64,000 nt of DNA from JBJEFI01 sp051873875 (GCA_051873875.1 JBJEFI010000048.1:248001-312000); one strand, 5' to 3'. Positions 51,354 through 60,182 are shown, counted from the first letter of the stretch. Notes: generated from the sequence alone by a model not told the origin. Numbers and translations are program-made.

Positions 51354-52658
51354 TTATACAGAAAGGGTTGAATCACTCTCTGATTTTTTTGTTTGTTTCA
51401 CAAGATTGTTATCTGCCACTTTAATAAACGGAATATACATTAATACTGCAAGTGCGAAGTTGAAAATCTGAAGAACTACACCAGAAAAATGACCACCTGT
51501 AACAAGATAACCACTAAATAGTGGTGGCATTGTCCACGGCACTAATACAACTGTTTTCGGCACCCATCCCCATGTAATTGCAAAATAAGTAGTAATTGTT
51601 AAAACAACAGGTATTACTACGAATGGAATTAATAATAATGGATTTAAAACAATCGGTAATCCAAACAATACAGGTTCATTAATGTTAAATAATCCACCCG
51701 GTGCTGTAACACGACCTATTGCACGATATTGGGCACTCTTTGCAACAAGAAAGATAGCTACAATCAACGCTAATGTCGTTCCAGCTCCACCCATGTAGAC
51801 AAACACATCAAAAAATGGCTTTGTAATAATACTTAATTTATCACTGAATGCAGATGTGCCACCTTCGTATAATTTAGTATTCTCTACAAGTGCTGGTAAG
51901 TAAATAGAATCTAAAATTGGACCTAAAATATTTGTGCCGTGTAAACCAAAGAACCATAATAAGTGAACTAAGAAAGCGACAACAATTGCACTCGGAAGCG
52001 TATTCGAAATTCCTTGCAATGGTTTTTGAATCGTTTGGAAAATCCATTCTTGGGCACTTATACCTGCTTTTGTAAGTAGCAATTGTACAAAAGCAACAAT
52101 AACAAAAACAACTAACCCTGGAATTAATGCCGCAAAAGAACGTGATACTGCATCAGGAACCCCTGCCGGCATTTTAATTGTAATGTTTCGTTGAATCAAA
52201 AATCGAAAAATTTCAGTTGTTATAAGTGCAACAATCAAACTTACAAATAATCCTTGAGCACCTGTCCATGCAAAAGCTAATCCATCTTTAACCGTTGGAG
52301 AAATCATAATTAAAGAACCAAATGAAACAAGTCCAGCACTTAATCCATCCACACCATAGGATTTCGCAAGGCTATACGCAACTGAAAAAGATAATAACAA
52401 AGACAAAATCGCAAAAGACCCAGTCCAAATGTTTCCTCCTACACTTTTCCATGTTTCTCCAAACGTGTCTAACATAAATTTTTGGAATCCTTCAATCGGC
52501 AATCCATTTACTAAGATTGCAATAGATCCAATGATAACCAGAGGCATAATAGCAACAAACCCATCCCGAATTGCAACTAAATGTCTTTGTGCCCCTATCT
52601 TACCTGCAATCGGAACAAAATATCGTTCCAAAAAACCAAATACTGCATTCCCTTTCAC
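51354..52658 (-). CDS. PTS lactose/cellobiose-family EIIC (second, orphan copy)
   Basis: 434 residues; same helices and motifs as the first IIC (LERYFVPIAGKIGAQRHLVAIRDGF, MPAGVPDAVSRSFAALIPG, WFFGLHGTNILGPILDSIYLPA, LFNINEPVLFGLPIVLNP) with clear sequence similarity along the whole length. No IIA or IIB accompanies it, so it probably borrows those of the neighbouring operon. GTG 52658 is seven bases after GGAGG; the frame runs five codons further. Two operator copies lie upstream. Confidence 0.92.
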   Translation of the reverse strand: MKGNAVFGFLERYFVPIAGKIGAQRHLVAIRDGFVAIMPLVIIGSIAILVNGLPIEGFQKFMLDTFGETWKSVGGNIWTGSFAILSLLLSFSVAYSLAKSYGVDGLSAGLVSFGSLIMISPTVKDGLAFAWTGAQGLFVSLIVALITTEIFRFLIQRNITIKMPAGVPDAVSRSFAALIPGLVVFVIVAFVQLLLTKAGISAQEWIFQTIQKPLQGISNTLPSAIVVAFLVHLLWFFGLHGTNILGPILDSIYLPALVENTKLYEGGTSAFSDKLSIITKPFFDVFVYMGGAGTTLALIVAIFLVAKSAQYRAIGRVTAPGGLFNINEPVLFGLPIVLNPLLLIPFVVIPVVLTITTYFAITWGWVPKTVVLVPWTMPPLFSGYLVTGGHFSGVVLQIFNFALAVLMYIPFIKVADNNLVKQTKKSESDSTLSV

Positions 52659-52820
52659 ACATACCCCTCCCATTTATAGACATGCATAATCGAAATTTCT
52701 TTATGCAACATAAATATATCAGAAATTTCAAAAATTAAAACGCTTTATTTTTATTTGTAACACAACTGTAATATTTTTTTCATTTACAAAGCATATAAAA
52801 GTGGTATAATTAAAAGTTAA

Positions 52821-52841
52821 ATTTCAATTTAAAACTGAAAT
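52821..52841. promoter_or_regulatory. Operator copy 3, ATTTCA-N9-TGAAAT
   Basis: Perfect 6-bp arms nine bases apart, four bases after the candidate -10 of the orphan IIC. Confidence 0.72.
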
Positions 52842-52905
52842 GTTTTTTATACAACTAGACAGAAAAGTTGATGATACAACCTTATTTAACACTTCCATTT
52901 TTACC

Positions 52906-52926
52906 CTTTCAATTTTTAACTGAAAT
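52906..52926. promoter_or_regulatory. Operator copy 4, CTTTCA-N9-TGAAAT
   Basis: Same core and spacing; the spacer ATTTTTAAC is almost identical to that of copy 3. Centre-to-centre distance to copy 3 is 85 bp, about eight helical turns. Confidence 0.7.
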
Positions 52927-52940
52927 TATTAATAAAATTT

Positions 52941-52985
52941 CAAAAAGGAGATTTCAAACAGAAATATACTGTTTGAAATCTCCTT
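52941..52985 (-). terminator. Terminator of the DUF523 gene
   Basis: AAGGAGATTTCAAACAG (52945-52961) pairs perfectly with CTGTTTGAAATCTCCTT (52969-52985); T run on the minus strand. Confidence 0.9.
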
Positions 52986-52987
52986 AT

Positions 52988-53431
52988 CTAAATCTCTTCC
53001 TCAGAAATAACTTCAATGCCGTTTCTTCGTAACAACGCAGTCGTTATCCCAAATCCATTTATTACGATTCCATTATGCTCACCATTATATATACGGTTAC
53101 TACCACAAGACGGACTTTTTTCTTTCAAAATCGCTTTTGTCACCCCATGTTGTTTTGCAATCGAAAGGGTTTCATAAGCACCTTTTAGAAAGGCATCCGT
53201 TACATCTTCCCCAGAAATTGTTCGCACTTTACACTTTCCATCCAATACATCCTCACCATTTCCACCTACAATTTCAGCCGGTTCCCTCGGAATAGCCAAT
53301 CCCCCCAACACTTCTGGACACACAACTACCGCTTCACCTTTTTCAACCATTTGTTTTAGATTCAAGCGTAAATTATTACGGCCATCGTATCTTACATTTT
53401 CACCTATTAAGCAAGCACTAATTAATAACAT
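52988..53431 (-). CDS. DUF523 family protein (TudS-like desulfidase)
   Basis: 147 residues. The three conserved cysteines are in LLISACLIGENVRYDG, VVVCPEVLGGL and LKEKSPSCGSN, the DUF523 pattern. A characterised family member (TudS) uses these to hold a [4Fe-4S] cluster and remove sulfur from thiouracil. The natural substrate here is not known; the neighbours do not help. Confidence 0.85.
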   Translation of the reverse strand: MLLISACLIGENVRYDGRNNLRLNLKQMVEKGEAVVVCPEVLGGLAIPREPAEIVGGNGEDVLDGKCKVRTISGEDVTDAFLKGAYETLSIAKQHGVTKAILKEKSPSCGSNRIYNGEHNGIVINGFGITTALLRRNGIEVISEEEI

Positions 53432-53628
53432 ATCTTCTCTACCTTTCTAACCTTTATTCTCTTTTTATTATAAAGTGAAATTTCCACGGAAAGGAGTTTA
53501 TTTCAATTTATTAGCCAAAACACAGAACAATAATTTTCCACCTCTTATACACGACTTATTTTTTGATATCCCTATCTTCTACATGTTAATATCTAAATAT
53601 AAAATCTATTCTAAAAAGTGATGATGTA

Positions 53629-54885
53629 ATGAAAAAAATACTTTTTGTACTTACTTTTTTAATTGGCTTATCTATTCCTACAGTTAGTTTTGCCGATGAA
53701 TTGCAAGAAACCATCAACAAAGCAAAACCACACGATGTTATTGATTTAAAAAACACACAATACACAACACCCATTACTATTTCAAAACCACTCACTTTAA
53801 AGGGTGGAGTTTTTCGAGTAAAAGAAAACAAACCAGCAATTACAATTCGTAGCAACGACGTTACCATTGATGGTGTATCTATTTTTAATGAATCAAAAAA
53901 TGCCACTGCAGCAATTGATAGCAGCGGTAAAAATACAACACTCATCAATAACACGATTCACACAAACACAATAGGCATTCAAGTGAATAAAAGCACAAAT
54001 AGTTTTATTAATAATAATACCATTGATGGTGTACCGACACATAACGGCATCCATATTACAAAAACAGCACATGCCACAATAGCAAACAATCAACTTTCCC
54101 ATACAAAAGATGGCATTTACCTTGAATATTGCACAGATTTTCTATTAGAAAAAAACACAATAAAAAAAGGACGCTATGGAATCCATATTATGTTTGGAAA
54201 CAATCATAAACTTCAGTTTAATAACGTTAGCCATAACATTATCGGATTTATGATCATGTCTACCGAACATATCCAAGTCGAAAACAATACGGTTCAAAAT
54301 CAACTAGAAAATGTTAACGCTTCCGGCATCACTATTTTTGATGTAACTAATTGTGAAGTAATAAACAATATAATTAAGCATAATCGCTATGGTATTATTC
54401 TTCAAAATGCAAAGCAAAATGATTTAACACGTAATTTATTTTCTCAAAATATTATCGCTATGCAATTTTTGCAGTCACATACAAATACATTTACCGAAAA
54501 TAACTTTATCGGAAATGCCGTTTCAGCGGAAAATCTCGGTTCTACTAAAAATACAATTAAACATAATTACTGGGATACGAACACAGCTATTGATTGGAAT
54601 GGAGATAATAACAGTGACATTCCCTATCACCTGCAATCATTCTTTATTCGTTTACAACGAATGAACGAAGGATATTCACTACTATTTAATCAACCTGGAT
54701 TATCTATTTTAGAAACGCTTATGCCTCCAGCAAAAGAAAGTGCACTAACGGATGAAGCACCTTTATTAACTTCATCTATTTCTCACGAAAAAAAAGAGCA
54801 AAGCGCTTCTAATATATGGTTCAGTATTGGTTTAATCGTAGTCTTATCATATTTATGGTATATCGGAGGGAGAAGTTCAAAATGA
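53629..54885 (+). CDS. nosD: NosD-like periplasmic/extracellular copper-maturation protein
   Basis: 418 residues: signal peptide (MKKILFVLTFLIGLSIPTVSFA), right-handed parallel beta-helix repeats rich in Asn (NNTIDG, NNTVQN, NNIIKHNRYGI; CASH/NosD family) and a C-terminal membrane helix (WFSIGLIVVLSYLWYIGG). NosD works with NosFY in assembly of the copper centre of nitrous oxide reductase. It is the first gene of nosDLYF and overlaps nosL by four bases. Confidence 0.88.
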   Translation: MKKILFVLTFLIGLSIPTVSFADELQETINKAKPHDVIDLKNTQYTTPITISKPLTLKGGVFRVKENKPAITIRSNDVTIDGVSIFNESKNATAAIDSSGKNTTLINNTIHTNTIGIQVNKSTNSFINNNTIDGVPTHNGIHITKTAHATIANNQLSHTKDGIYLEYCTDFLLEKNTIKKGRYGIHIMFGNNHKLQFNNVSHNIIGFMIMSTEHIQVENNTVQNQLENVNASGITIFDVTNCEVINNIIKHNRYGIILQNAKQNDLTRNLFSQNIIAMQFLQSHTNTFTENNFIGNAVSAENLGSTKNTIKHNYWDTNTAIDWNGDNNSDIPYHLQSFFIRLQRMNEGYSLLFNQPGLSILETLMPPAKESALTDEAPLLTSSISHEKKEQSASNIWFSIGLIVVLSYLWYIGGRSSK

Positions 54886-55349
54886 AAGGAAAAGTAGCAA
54901 TTATTTTTACCGTTTTATTTTCACTTGTGTTGGTTGGATGTGGAGAAAAAAAGTTAGCAGCAAGGGCAATTAAGGACACAGATACTTGTGATATTTGTAA
55001 TATGCAAGTAGCAGACAATCAATTTGCCACACAAATTATTTTGAGTGATGAACAAGTATTAACATTTGATGATTTAGGATGTCTTCATAAATGGGAAAAA
55101 GAAAATGGAACAAAGAAAGTTGCCGCTACATTTATTCGTGACTTTGAATCAAAAAAATGGATGAAAGCAGAAGATGCAACTTATGTTTATGGCATGCACA
55201 TAAAAACACCAATGGGATACGGTGTCGTTTCCTTTAAAGACAGCAAAAAAGCAGATGAATATGCGAAAGAACATAACGGCAAAATATTGAATTACGATCA
55301 ATTAAAAGAACACGACTGGAAACAAATGAAGATGAAAATGAATATGTAA
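54882..55349 (+). CDS. nosL: NosL copper lipoprotein
   Basis: 155 residues. Lipobox LVLVGC (Cys 20), then the Cu(I)-binding TCDICNMQVAD, FDDLGCLHKWE, ATYVYGMHIKTPMGYG and Met/Lys-rich tail, as in NosL. ATG 54882 follows GGAGGGAG; the longer frame is an artefact of the nosD overlap. NosL delivers copper to NosZ in denitrifiers. Confidence 0.9.
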   Translation: MKGKVAIIFTVLFSLVLVGCGEKKLAARAIKDTDTCDICNMQVADNQFATQIILSDEQVLTFDDLGCLHKWEKENGTKKVAATFIRDFESKKWMKAEDATYVYGMHIKTPMGYGVVSFKDSKKADEYAKEHNGKILNYDQLKEHDWKQMKMKMNM

Positions 55350-55379
55350 CTCATTTTCTTTTTATAACGTACATTTCGT

Positions 55380-55413
55380 AAAAGCCGAATTTTATGCAAT
55401 TCGGCTTTTATTT
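55380..55413 (+). terminator. Intra-operon hairpin before nosY
   Basis: AAAAGCCGAAT pairs with ATTCGGCTTTT and is followed by ATTT and directly by the nosY ribosome binding site. It is terminator-like and may reduce downstream expression. Confidence 0.7.
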
Positions 55414-55428
55414 AAGGAGCTAATAATC

Positions 55429-56241
55429 ATGTGGACAATTATGATCTATGAATGGAAAGGAATGTTTCGGCAAAAATTTTCCTATCTTCTTTTTTCTCTC
55501 TATAGCTTACTAATGCTAGGTATAATTTTACTCCAATTTAATCTTGCCTTAGAGCGCAATTATACATATACAGTGACAGCTATTAGTCATCTTTTGCTTT
55601 ATATTATTCCCATCATTTCTTTACTTACGTCTTCTTTTTCCATTTTACAAGAAAAAGAAACAGGTCAATATCGTTTACTACAAACATATCCGATTTCCCA
55701 TTTTCAATTTATAAATGGAAAATGGCTAGCACAATGGCTCGGAAATGTGTTATTTATTACACTAAGCTTTCATATTATTACAGTAATTGGCACACTCTTT
55801 TTTCATCTCTCTTTCAATCAGTATCATTTTGTAACTTTATTTTTTATTATCGGATTAAGTTTCTTTTATTCGTTAATTGGAACATTCATCGGTTGTGTGA
55901 GTACAAACAAATGGCAAGGTCTCATTTTCTCTTTACTTGTTTGGTTTATTTCCATCATCTTATGGTCTAGTATCATTATTATTGTTTCACGCTTACTACC
56001 TTTTTCACTTGTTCCATTATTTTTGAGAGGCTCTATCTTTTTTAACCCAGCTGAATACATGCGCTTATTGTATTTATTACAGTTTAATAGCGGAACTATT
56101 TTTGGTACATCACATGCCACATTTGTGGCTACCCTTACTGGTAAAATGAGTATTATTTTTACTAGTATCTATACTATTTTCATATATGGAATCTTCATGG
56201 TAAGTAGCATTTTTGCTTTAAGGAGGGATGAAAAGTGTTAA
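55429..56241 (+). CDS. nosY: ABC-2 type permease, NosY-like
   Basis: 270 residues, six predicted helices in the ABC-2 arrangement (QKFSYLLFSLYSLLMLGIILLQ; SILQEKETGQYRLLQTYPISHFQ; IYTIFIYGIFMVSSIFALRR). EKETG and the following Q/R-rich coupling region are typical of NosY. It forms the exporter with NosF; the transported sulfur or copper species is not established. It overlaps nosF by seven bases. Confidence 0.87.
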   Translation: MWTIMIYEWKGMFRQKFSYLLFSLYSLLMLGIILLQFNLALERNYTYTVTAISHLLLYIIPIISLLTSSFSILQEKETGQYRLLQTYPISHFQFINGKWLAQWLGNVLFITLSFHIITVIGTLFFHLSFNQYHFVTLFFIIGLSFFYSLIGTFIGCVSTNKWQGLIFSLLVWFISIILWSSIIIIVSRLLPFSLVPLFLRGSIFFNPAEYMRLLYLLQFNSGTIFGTSHATFVATLTGKMSIIFTSIYTIFIYGIFMVSSIFALRRDEKC

Positions 56242-56870
56242 CCATTAACAACTTAACAAAAACATATAAAAAAACAGATGCATTAACCTCTTTTTCCCTT
56301 GTGTTAGACAAGCCCGTAATCTTCGGTTTATTTGGCAATAATGGCGCAGGAAAAAGTACATTATTAAAAATGCTTGCTGGGATTTTACAACCTACATCAG
56401 GAGATTGGACATTCAATAATCTTTCCATTAAAGAAAGTAAGAAAGCTTACTCAACACTTGTCGGCTACATGCCTGATGATTTTTCTTTCCCGACACACTT
56501 AAGTATTTATGAAGCATTAGCTTATTACGCAGCACTGCGCAATAAAAAGAAAGAAGACGTTGTTCATACACTCAAACTTATCGGTCTTGAAAATATCCAA
56601 CAAGAACGAACAACAAAACTATCAAAAGGAATGAAACAACGATTACTATTTGCTCAAGCTATTATTGGACAACCAAAATTACTTCTATTAGACGAACCAA
56701 CAAATGGATTAGATACTACTTGGTCAGAACAACTAAAACAAATAATCCTTCATTTACACGAGCAAGGAGCAACCATTCTTATCTCATCCCATCAACATGA
56801 TTTTTTAGATGATATTTGCCATCTGAAACTAAATTTATCAGCAGGAATAGTAACAGAGCTTATTCATTAA
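56235..56870 (+). CDS. nosF: ABC transporter ATP-binding protein, NosF-like
   Basis: 211 residues. Walker A GNNGAGKST, signature LSKGMKQRLLFAQ, Walker B LLLLDEPTNGLD, H-loop TILISSHQ. GTG 56235 follows GGAGGGATG. Shorter than many NosF (about 300) because it lacks the C-terminal extension. Partner of NosY. Confidence 0.9.
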   Translation: MLTINNLTKTYKKTDALTSFSLVLDKPVIFGLFGNNGAGKSTLLKMLAGILQPTSGDWTFNNLSIKESKKAYSTLVGYMPDDFSFPTHLSIYEALAYYAALRNKKKEDVVHTLKLIGLENIQQERTTKLSKGMKQRLLFAQAIIGQPKLLLLDEPTNGLDTTWSEQLKQIILHLHEQGATILISSHQHDFLDDICHLKLNLSAGIVTELIH

Positions 56871-56894
56871 ATATATCTTCATCCGTCTCAATTA

Positions 56895-56925
56895 TTTGAA
56901 ATATTCTTTCAAAAATGTATAGTTA
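56895..56925 (+). promoter_or_regulatory. Candidate promoter with inverted repeat before bdbC
   Basis: TTTGAAA (56895-56901) and TTTCAAA (56907-56913) form a 7-bp inverted repeat overlapping TTGAAA; TATAGT follows 16 bases later. A separate promoter for bdbC-trx is possible. Confidence 0.35.
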
Positions 56926-56954
56926 AAATGACAACAGTTTTTTGGAGGTAAAGA

Positions 56955-57374
56955 ATGAAACAGGAAACAAAACGAGAGTATCTACTCCTTTTCGCTTGGA
57001 TTGTCGCGTTTGTTGCCACAACAGGAAGCTTATACCTTTCTGAATTTATGTTATATGAACCTTGTAAACTTTGTTGGTATCAACGTATTTTTATGTATCC
57101 ACTCGTTATCCTAATCGGAGTTGCAATCGTTAAAAAAGATACAACTATCGCACCTTATATTTTTGGACTAGCTATTCCTGGCGCATGCATTTCCCTTTAT
57201 CATATTGCGATTCAAAAGATTCCATTCCTTAGCGAATCTCACGATGCATGTGGACGAGTACCTTGTACAATTGATTACTTAAACTGGTTTGGTTTTATCA
57301 CAATCCCAATGCTTTGTTTAATTGCGTTTCTATTAATTATCATATCTATGATTTTGTTGCAAAGGAGCAAATAA
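56955..57374 (+). CDS. bdbC: DsbB-family thiol oxidoreductase, BdbC-like
   Basis: 139 residues, four helices. Active-site pairs Cys37-Cys40 (EPCKLCWYQR) and Cys99-Cys104 (ACGRVPC) are present; quinone-linked oxidation of a partner thiol protein outside the membrane is the family role. GGAGG before the ATG. The next gene starts three bases after its stop. Confidence 0.93.
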   Translation: MKQETKREYLLLFAWIVAFVATTGSLYLSEFMLYEPCKLCWYQRIFMYPLVILIGVAIVKKDTTIAPYIFGLAIPGACISLYHIAIQKIPFLSESHDACGRVPCTIDYLNWFGFITIPMLCLIAFLLIIISMILLQRSK

Positions 57375-57376
57375 AA

Positions 57377-57847
57377 ATGAAAAAAATGCTTATTTTCGGA
57401 GCCATTATTATTGCGATTCTCGTCGCTCTCGGTGTCCTAACTTCTATTCAAAATAACAAAAAAGTAGAAAATAACGTCTATAAAAAAGACAAATTACACC
57501 CTTCTACGATTAAAGATTTAGATGATTCTACTTATCAAAATATCATCTTACCTAAAGAGCTAAAAGCAGGGTTAAAAAACAGCGATGATTTAATGGTTTT
57601 CTTTTTTAGCCCAGAATGTGTTCATTGTAAAGCTGCTGCCCCAGTAATCGTACCAATGGCAAAAGAAATGGGAATTAACTTACAGTTATATAATTTACTG
57701 GAATTCGAAGAGGGTTGGGATGAGTATGGAATTGAAAGCACGCCAACCTTTATCCATTACAAAGATGGAAAAGAAGTTGATCGTTTCGTCGGTGCATCCG
57801 AAAATGAAAATGATTATCGAGAATGGCTTACAAAAAATAAACAATAA
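57377..57847 (+). CDS. Membrane-anchored thioredoxin-like protein
   Basis: 156 residues: one N-terminal helix (MLIFGAIIIAILVALGVL), a linker, then a thioredoxin fold with active site FFFSPECVHCKAAAP (Cys81-Cys84) and cis-Pro in IESTPTFIHY. ATG 57377 follows AAAGGAG. Coupled to BdbC, so it is probably its extracytoplasmic partner. Confidence 0.9.
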   Translation: MKKMLIFGAIIIAILVALGVLTSIQNNKKVENNVYKKDKLHPSTIKDLDDSTYQNIILPKELKAGLKNSDDLMVFFFSPECVHCKAAAPVIVPMAKEMGINLQLYNLLEFEEGWDEYGIESTPTFIHYKDGKEVDRFVGASENENDYREWLTKNKQ

Positions 57848-57888
57848 AAAGAAGGGAATTATGTTTGGCATAATCCCCTTCTTTTTTT
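57845..57888. terminator. Bidirectional terminator between trx-like gene and mnmA
   Basis: AAAAAGAAGGG...CCCTTCTTTTT with inner ATTATG/CATAAT. Confidence 0.9.
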
Positions 57889-57889
57889 A

Positions 57890-59005
57890 TTAACCAACGT
57901 ATGTTAATTTTTCACCGTTACGGAATACTTCATCAATTGTAGCGCCACCTAAACAAACGTCACCATCATATAAAACGACCGCTTGCCCTGGTGTCATGGC
58001 ACGAACCGGCTCATCACAAATGACAGCAATTTTATCGTCATCTAATACTTGGACAGTTACCGCATTATCTTGCTGACGATAACGGAATTTAGCTGTACAT
58101 GTAAATTCTTTTTCTTTCGGCACTCCTAGCGTCCAACTTACATTAGTCGCAATAATTTTATCACTATAAAGTAACTCATTATGGAAGCCTTGATCTACAT
58201 ATAAAATGTTTTTCTTTAAATCTTTCCCTACAACAAACCAAGGGTCGCCATTGCCACCAATCCCTAAACCATGGCGTTGTCCTAATGTATAATACATTAA
58301 GCCATCATGTTGCCCTTTTACTTCACCATTAAACGTCATCATTTTACCAGGTTGTGCTGGTAAGTAATTGCTTAAAAATTGTTTAAAATTACGCTCACCA
58401 ATAAAACAAATTCCTGTTGAATCTTTTTTCATTGCCGTCGCTAATCCAGCTTCTTTGGCAATTTCACGAATTTGCGGCTTTGTTAAATCCCCTAACGGGA
58501 ACATTACTTTTGATAATTGAGCTTGTGTTAATTGATTTAAGAAATATGTTTGGTCTTTGTTCTCATCAACACCACGTAACATTTTATACATGCCATCTTC
58601 ATGAACAACGCGTGCATAATGACCCGTTGCTAAATAATCTGCACCAAGGGCCATGGCATGTTCTAAAAATGCTTTAAATTTAATTTCTTTGTTACACATT
58701 ACATCTGGATTTGGTGTACGTCCTGCACGATATTCATCTAAGAAGTACGTAAATACTTTATCCCAATATTGTTTTTCAAAGTTTACTGCATAATATGGGA
58801 TACCGATTTGATTACATACAGCAATTACATCATCATAATCTTCCGTTGCTGTACAAAATCCATTTTCATCTGTATCATCCCAGTTTTTCATGAAAATACC
58901 GATAACATCGTATCCTTGTTGCTTTAATAAAAGTGCTGCCACGGAGGAATCCACTCCACCAGACATACCAACAACAACGCGTGTTTCATGTGGTTGTTTT
59001 GTCAT
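57890..59005 (-). CDS. mnmA: tRNA 2-thiouridylase
   Basis: 371 residues. Adds sulfur to U34 of tRNA Lys, Glu, Gln. P-loop GMSGGVDSSVAALL, catalytic Cys in NPDVMCNKEIKF and second Cys in STGICFIGERNF, with LATGHYAR and YTLGQRHGLGIGG. 15 bases after iscS, the sulfur donor, in the conserved Bacillus order. Confidence 0.97.
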   Translation of the reverse strand: MTKQPHETRVVVGMSGGVDSSVAALLLKQQGYDVIGIFMKNWDDTDENGFCTATEDYDDVIAVCNQIGIPYYAVNFEKQYWDKVFTYFLDEYRAGRTPNPDVMCNKEIKFKAFLEHAMALGADYLATGHYARVVHEDGMYKMLRGVDENKDQTYFLNQLTQAQLSKVMFPLGDLTKPQIREIAKEAGLATAMKKDSTGICFIGERNFKQFLSNYLPAQPGKMMTFNGEVKGQHDGLMYYTLGQRHGLGIGGNGDPWFVVGKDLKKNILYVDQGFHNELLYSDKIIATNVSWTLGVPKEKEFTCTAKFRYRQQDNAVTVQVLDDDKIAVICDEPVRAMTPGQAVVLYDGDVCLGGATIDEVFRNGEKLTYVG

Positions 59006-59020
59006 TTTTCGTTTCTCCTC

Positions 59021-60166
59021 TTATCTATTTTTTAATCGCTCCACAATTTTAATTGTTTCGCTCGCTACTTTTTCAATTTGTTCGATTGTATTCCCATAGC
59101 CAAAGCTGAAACGAATCGACCCTCTTCCTCGTTCACTATCCTTCCCAAACATCGCTACTAATACATGTGATGGATCAAAAGAACCTGCTGTACAAGCCGA
59201 ACCACTTGAAGCCGCAATCCCTACTAAATCTAAGCTTACAAGCATTCGCTCCACATCTGTCCCTTCAAAAAAGATGTTCATCACATGTGGTAAACAGTCA
59301 TTCGTTGGACTATTCACAGAAAAGGCGATTTCAGATTGTGTTAATAGCGTAAGCATTCTTTCTTTAAATGCGTTATATTGATGTACACGTTCTTCACGCT
59401 CTGCCATCATTAATTCAATTGCTACTTTTAAACCAATTGCACCGGCAACATTTTCTGTTCCTGCTCTTCGTTTTCTTTCTTGTTCTCCACCATATTGCTG
59501 CGATGCTAAATTAACAGATTGTCGAACATATAAAAAACCGATTCCCTTCGGTCCATTTATTTTATGCCCAGATATACTAAATAAGTCAAGCCCTAATTGA
59601 TTAACATTTATATCCATTAACCCATAAGCTTGGACACCATCACTATGAAAAACAGCTTGATGTTCCTTTAAAATGTGCCCAATTTCCTCAATTGGTTGAA
59701 TCGTACCTACTTCATTATTCCCAAACATAACACTCACTAGAATGGTATCATCACGAAGAGCCGCTTTCAAATCTTCAATTGAAATACGCCCTTCTTGATT
59801 CACTGGTAAATACGTTACCTCAAATCCCTCTTTTTCTAATTGTTGACACGTATGTAAAATAGCATGATGCTCTATTTCCGTTGTAATAATATGCTTTCCT
59901 CGGTTTTGATTTGCATAAGCAACTCCACGCACTGCCAAATTATCACTCTCTGTACCACCGCTAGTAAAAATGATTTCATTCGGTAGCGCACCTATACTTT
60001 TTGCACATACACGTCTCACTCCATCTAGGGCATGTCTTGCTTCACGGCCATATGCATGAATGCTAGACGGATTTCCAAATAAGGTTGTCATATAAGGAAT
60101 CATGGCAGTAACTACTTCTTCACGAACAGGTGAAGTTGCTGCATGATCCACATAAATACGTTCCAT
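59021..60166 (-). CDS. iscS: Cysteine desulfurase (IscS/NifS-like)
   Basis: 381 residues, PLP. HAATSPVREEV, TSGGTESDNLA, SISGHKINGPKGIGFLY (PLP Lys) and active-site Cys in SSGSACTAGSFDPSHV. ATG 60166 follows AAGAAGGTGAC; the longer frame is not supported. Probably the dedicated donor for MnmA (B. subtilis YrvO role). Confidence 0.93.
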   Translation of the reverse strand: MERIYVDHAATSPVREEVVTAMIPYMTTLFGNPSSIHAYGREARHALDGVRRVCAKSIGALPNEIIFTSGGTESDNLAVRGVAYANQNRGKHIITTEIEHHAILHTCQQLEKEGFEVTYLPVNQEGRISIEDLKAALRDDTILVSVMFGNNEVGTIQPIEEIGHILKEHQAVFHSDGVQAYGLMDINVNQLGLDLFSISGHKINGPKGIGFLYVRQSVNLASQQYGGEQERKRRAGTENVAGAIGLKVAIELMMAEREERVHQYNAFKERMLTLLTQSEIAFSVNSPTNDCLPHVMNIFFEGTDVERMLVSLDLVGIAASSGSACTAGSFDPSHVLVAMFGKDSERGRGSIRFSFGYGNTIEQIEKVASETIKIVERLKNR

Positions 60167-60182
60167 TTTGTCACCTTCTTTA

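Larger units (their letters stand above)
52659..52987. promoter_or_regulatory. Control region of the orphan IIC
   Basis: Holds operator copies 3 and 4, a minus-strand TATAAA (52851-52846) four bases before copy 3, and the terminator of the DUF523 gene. No gene. Confidence 0.55.
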
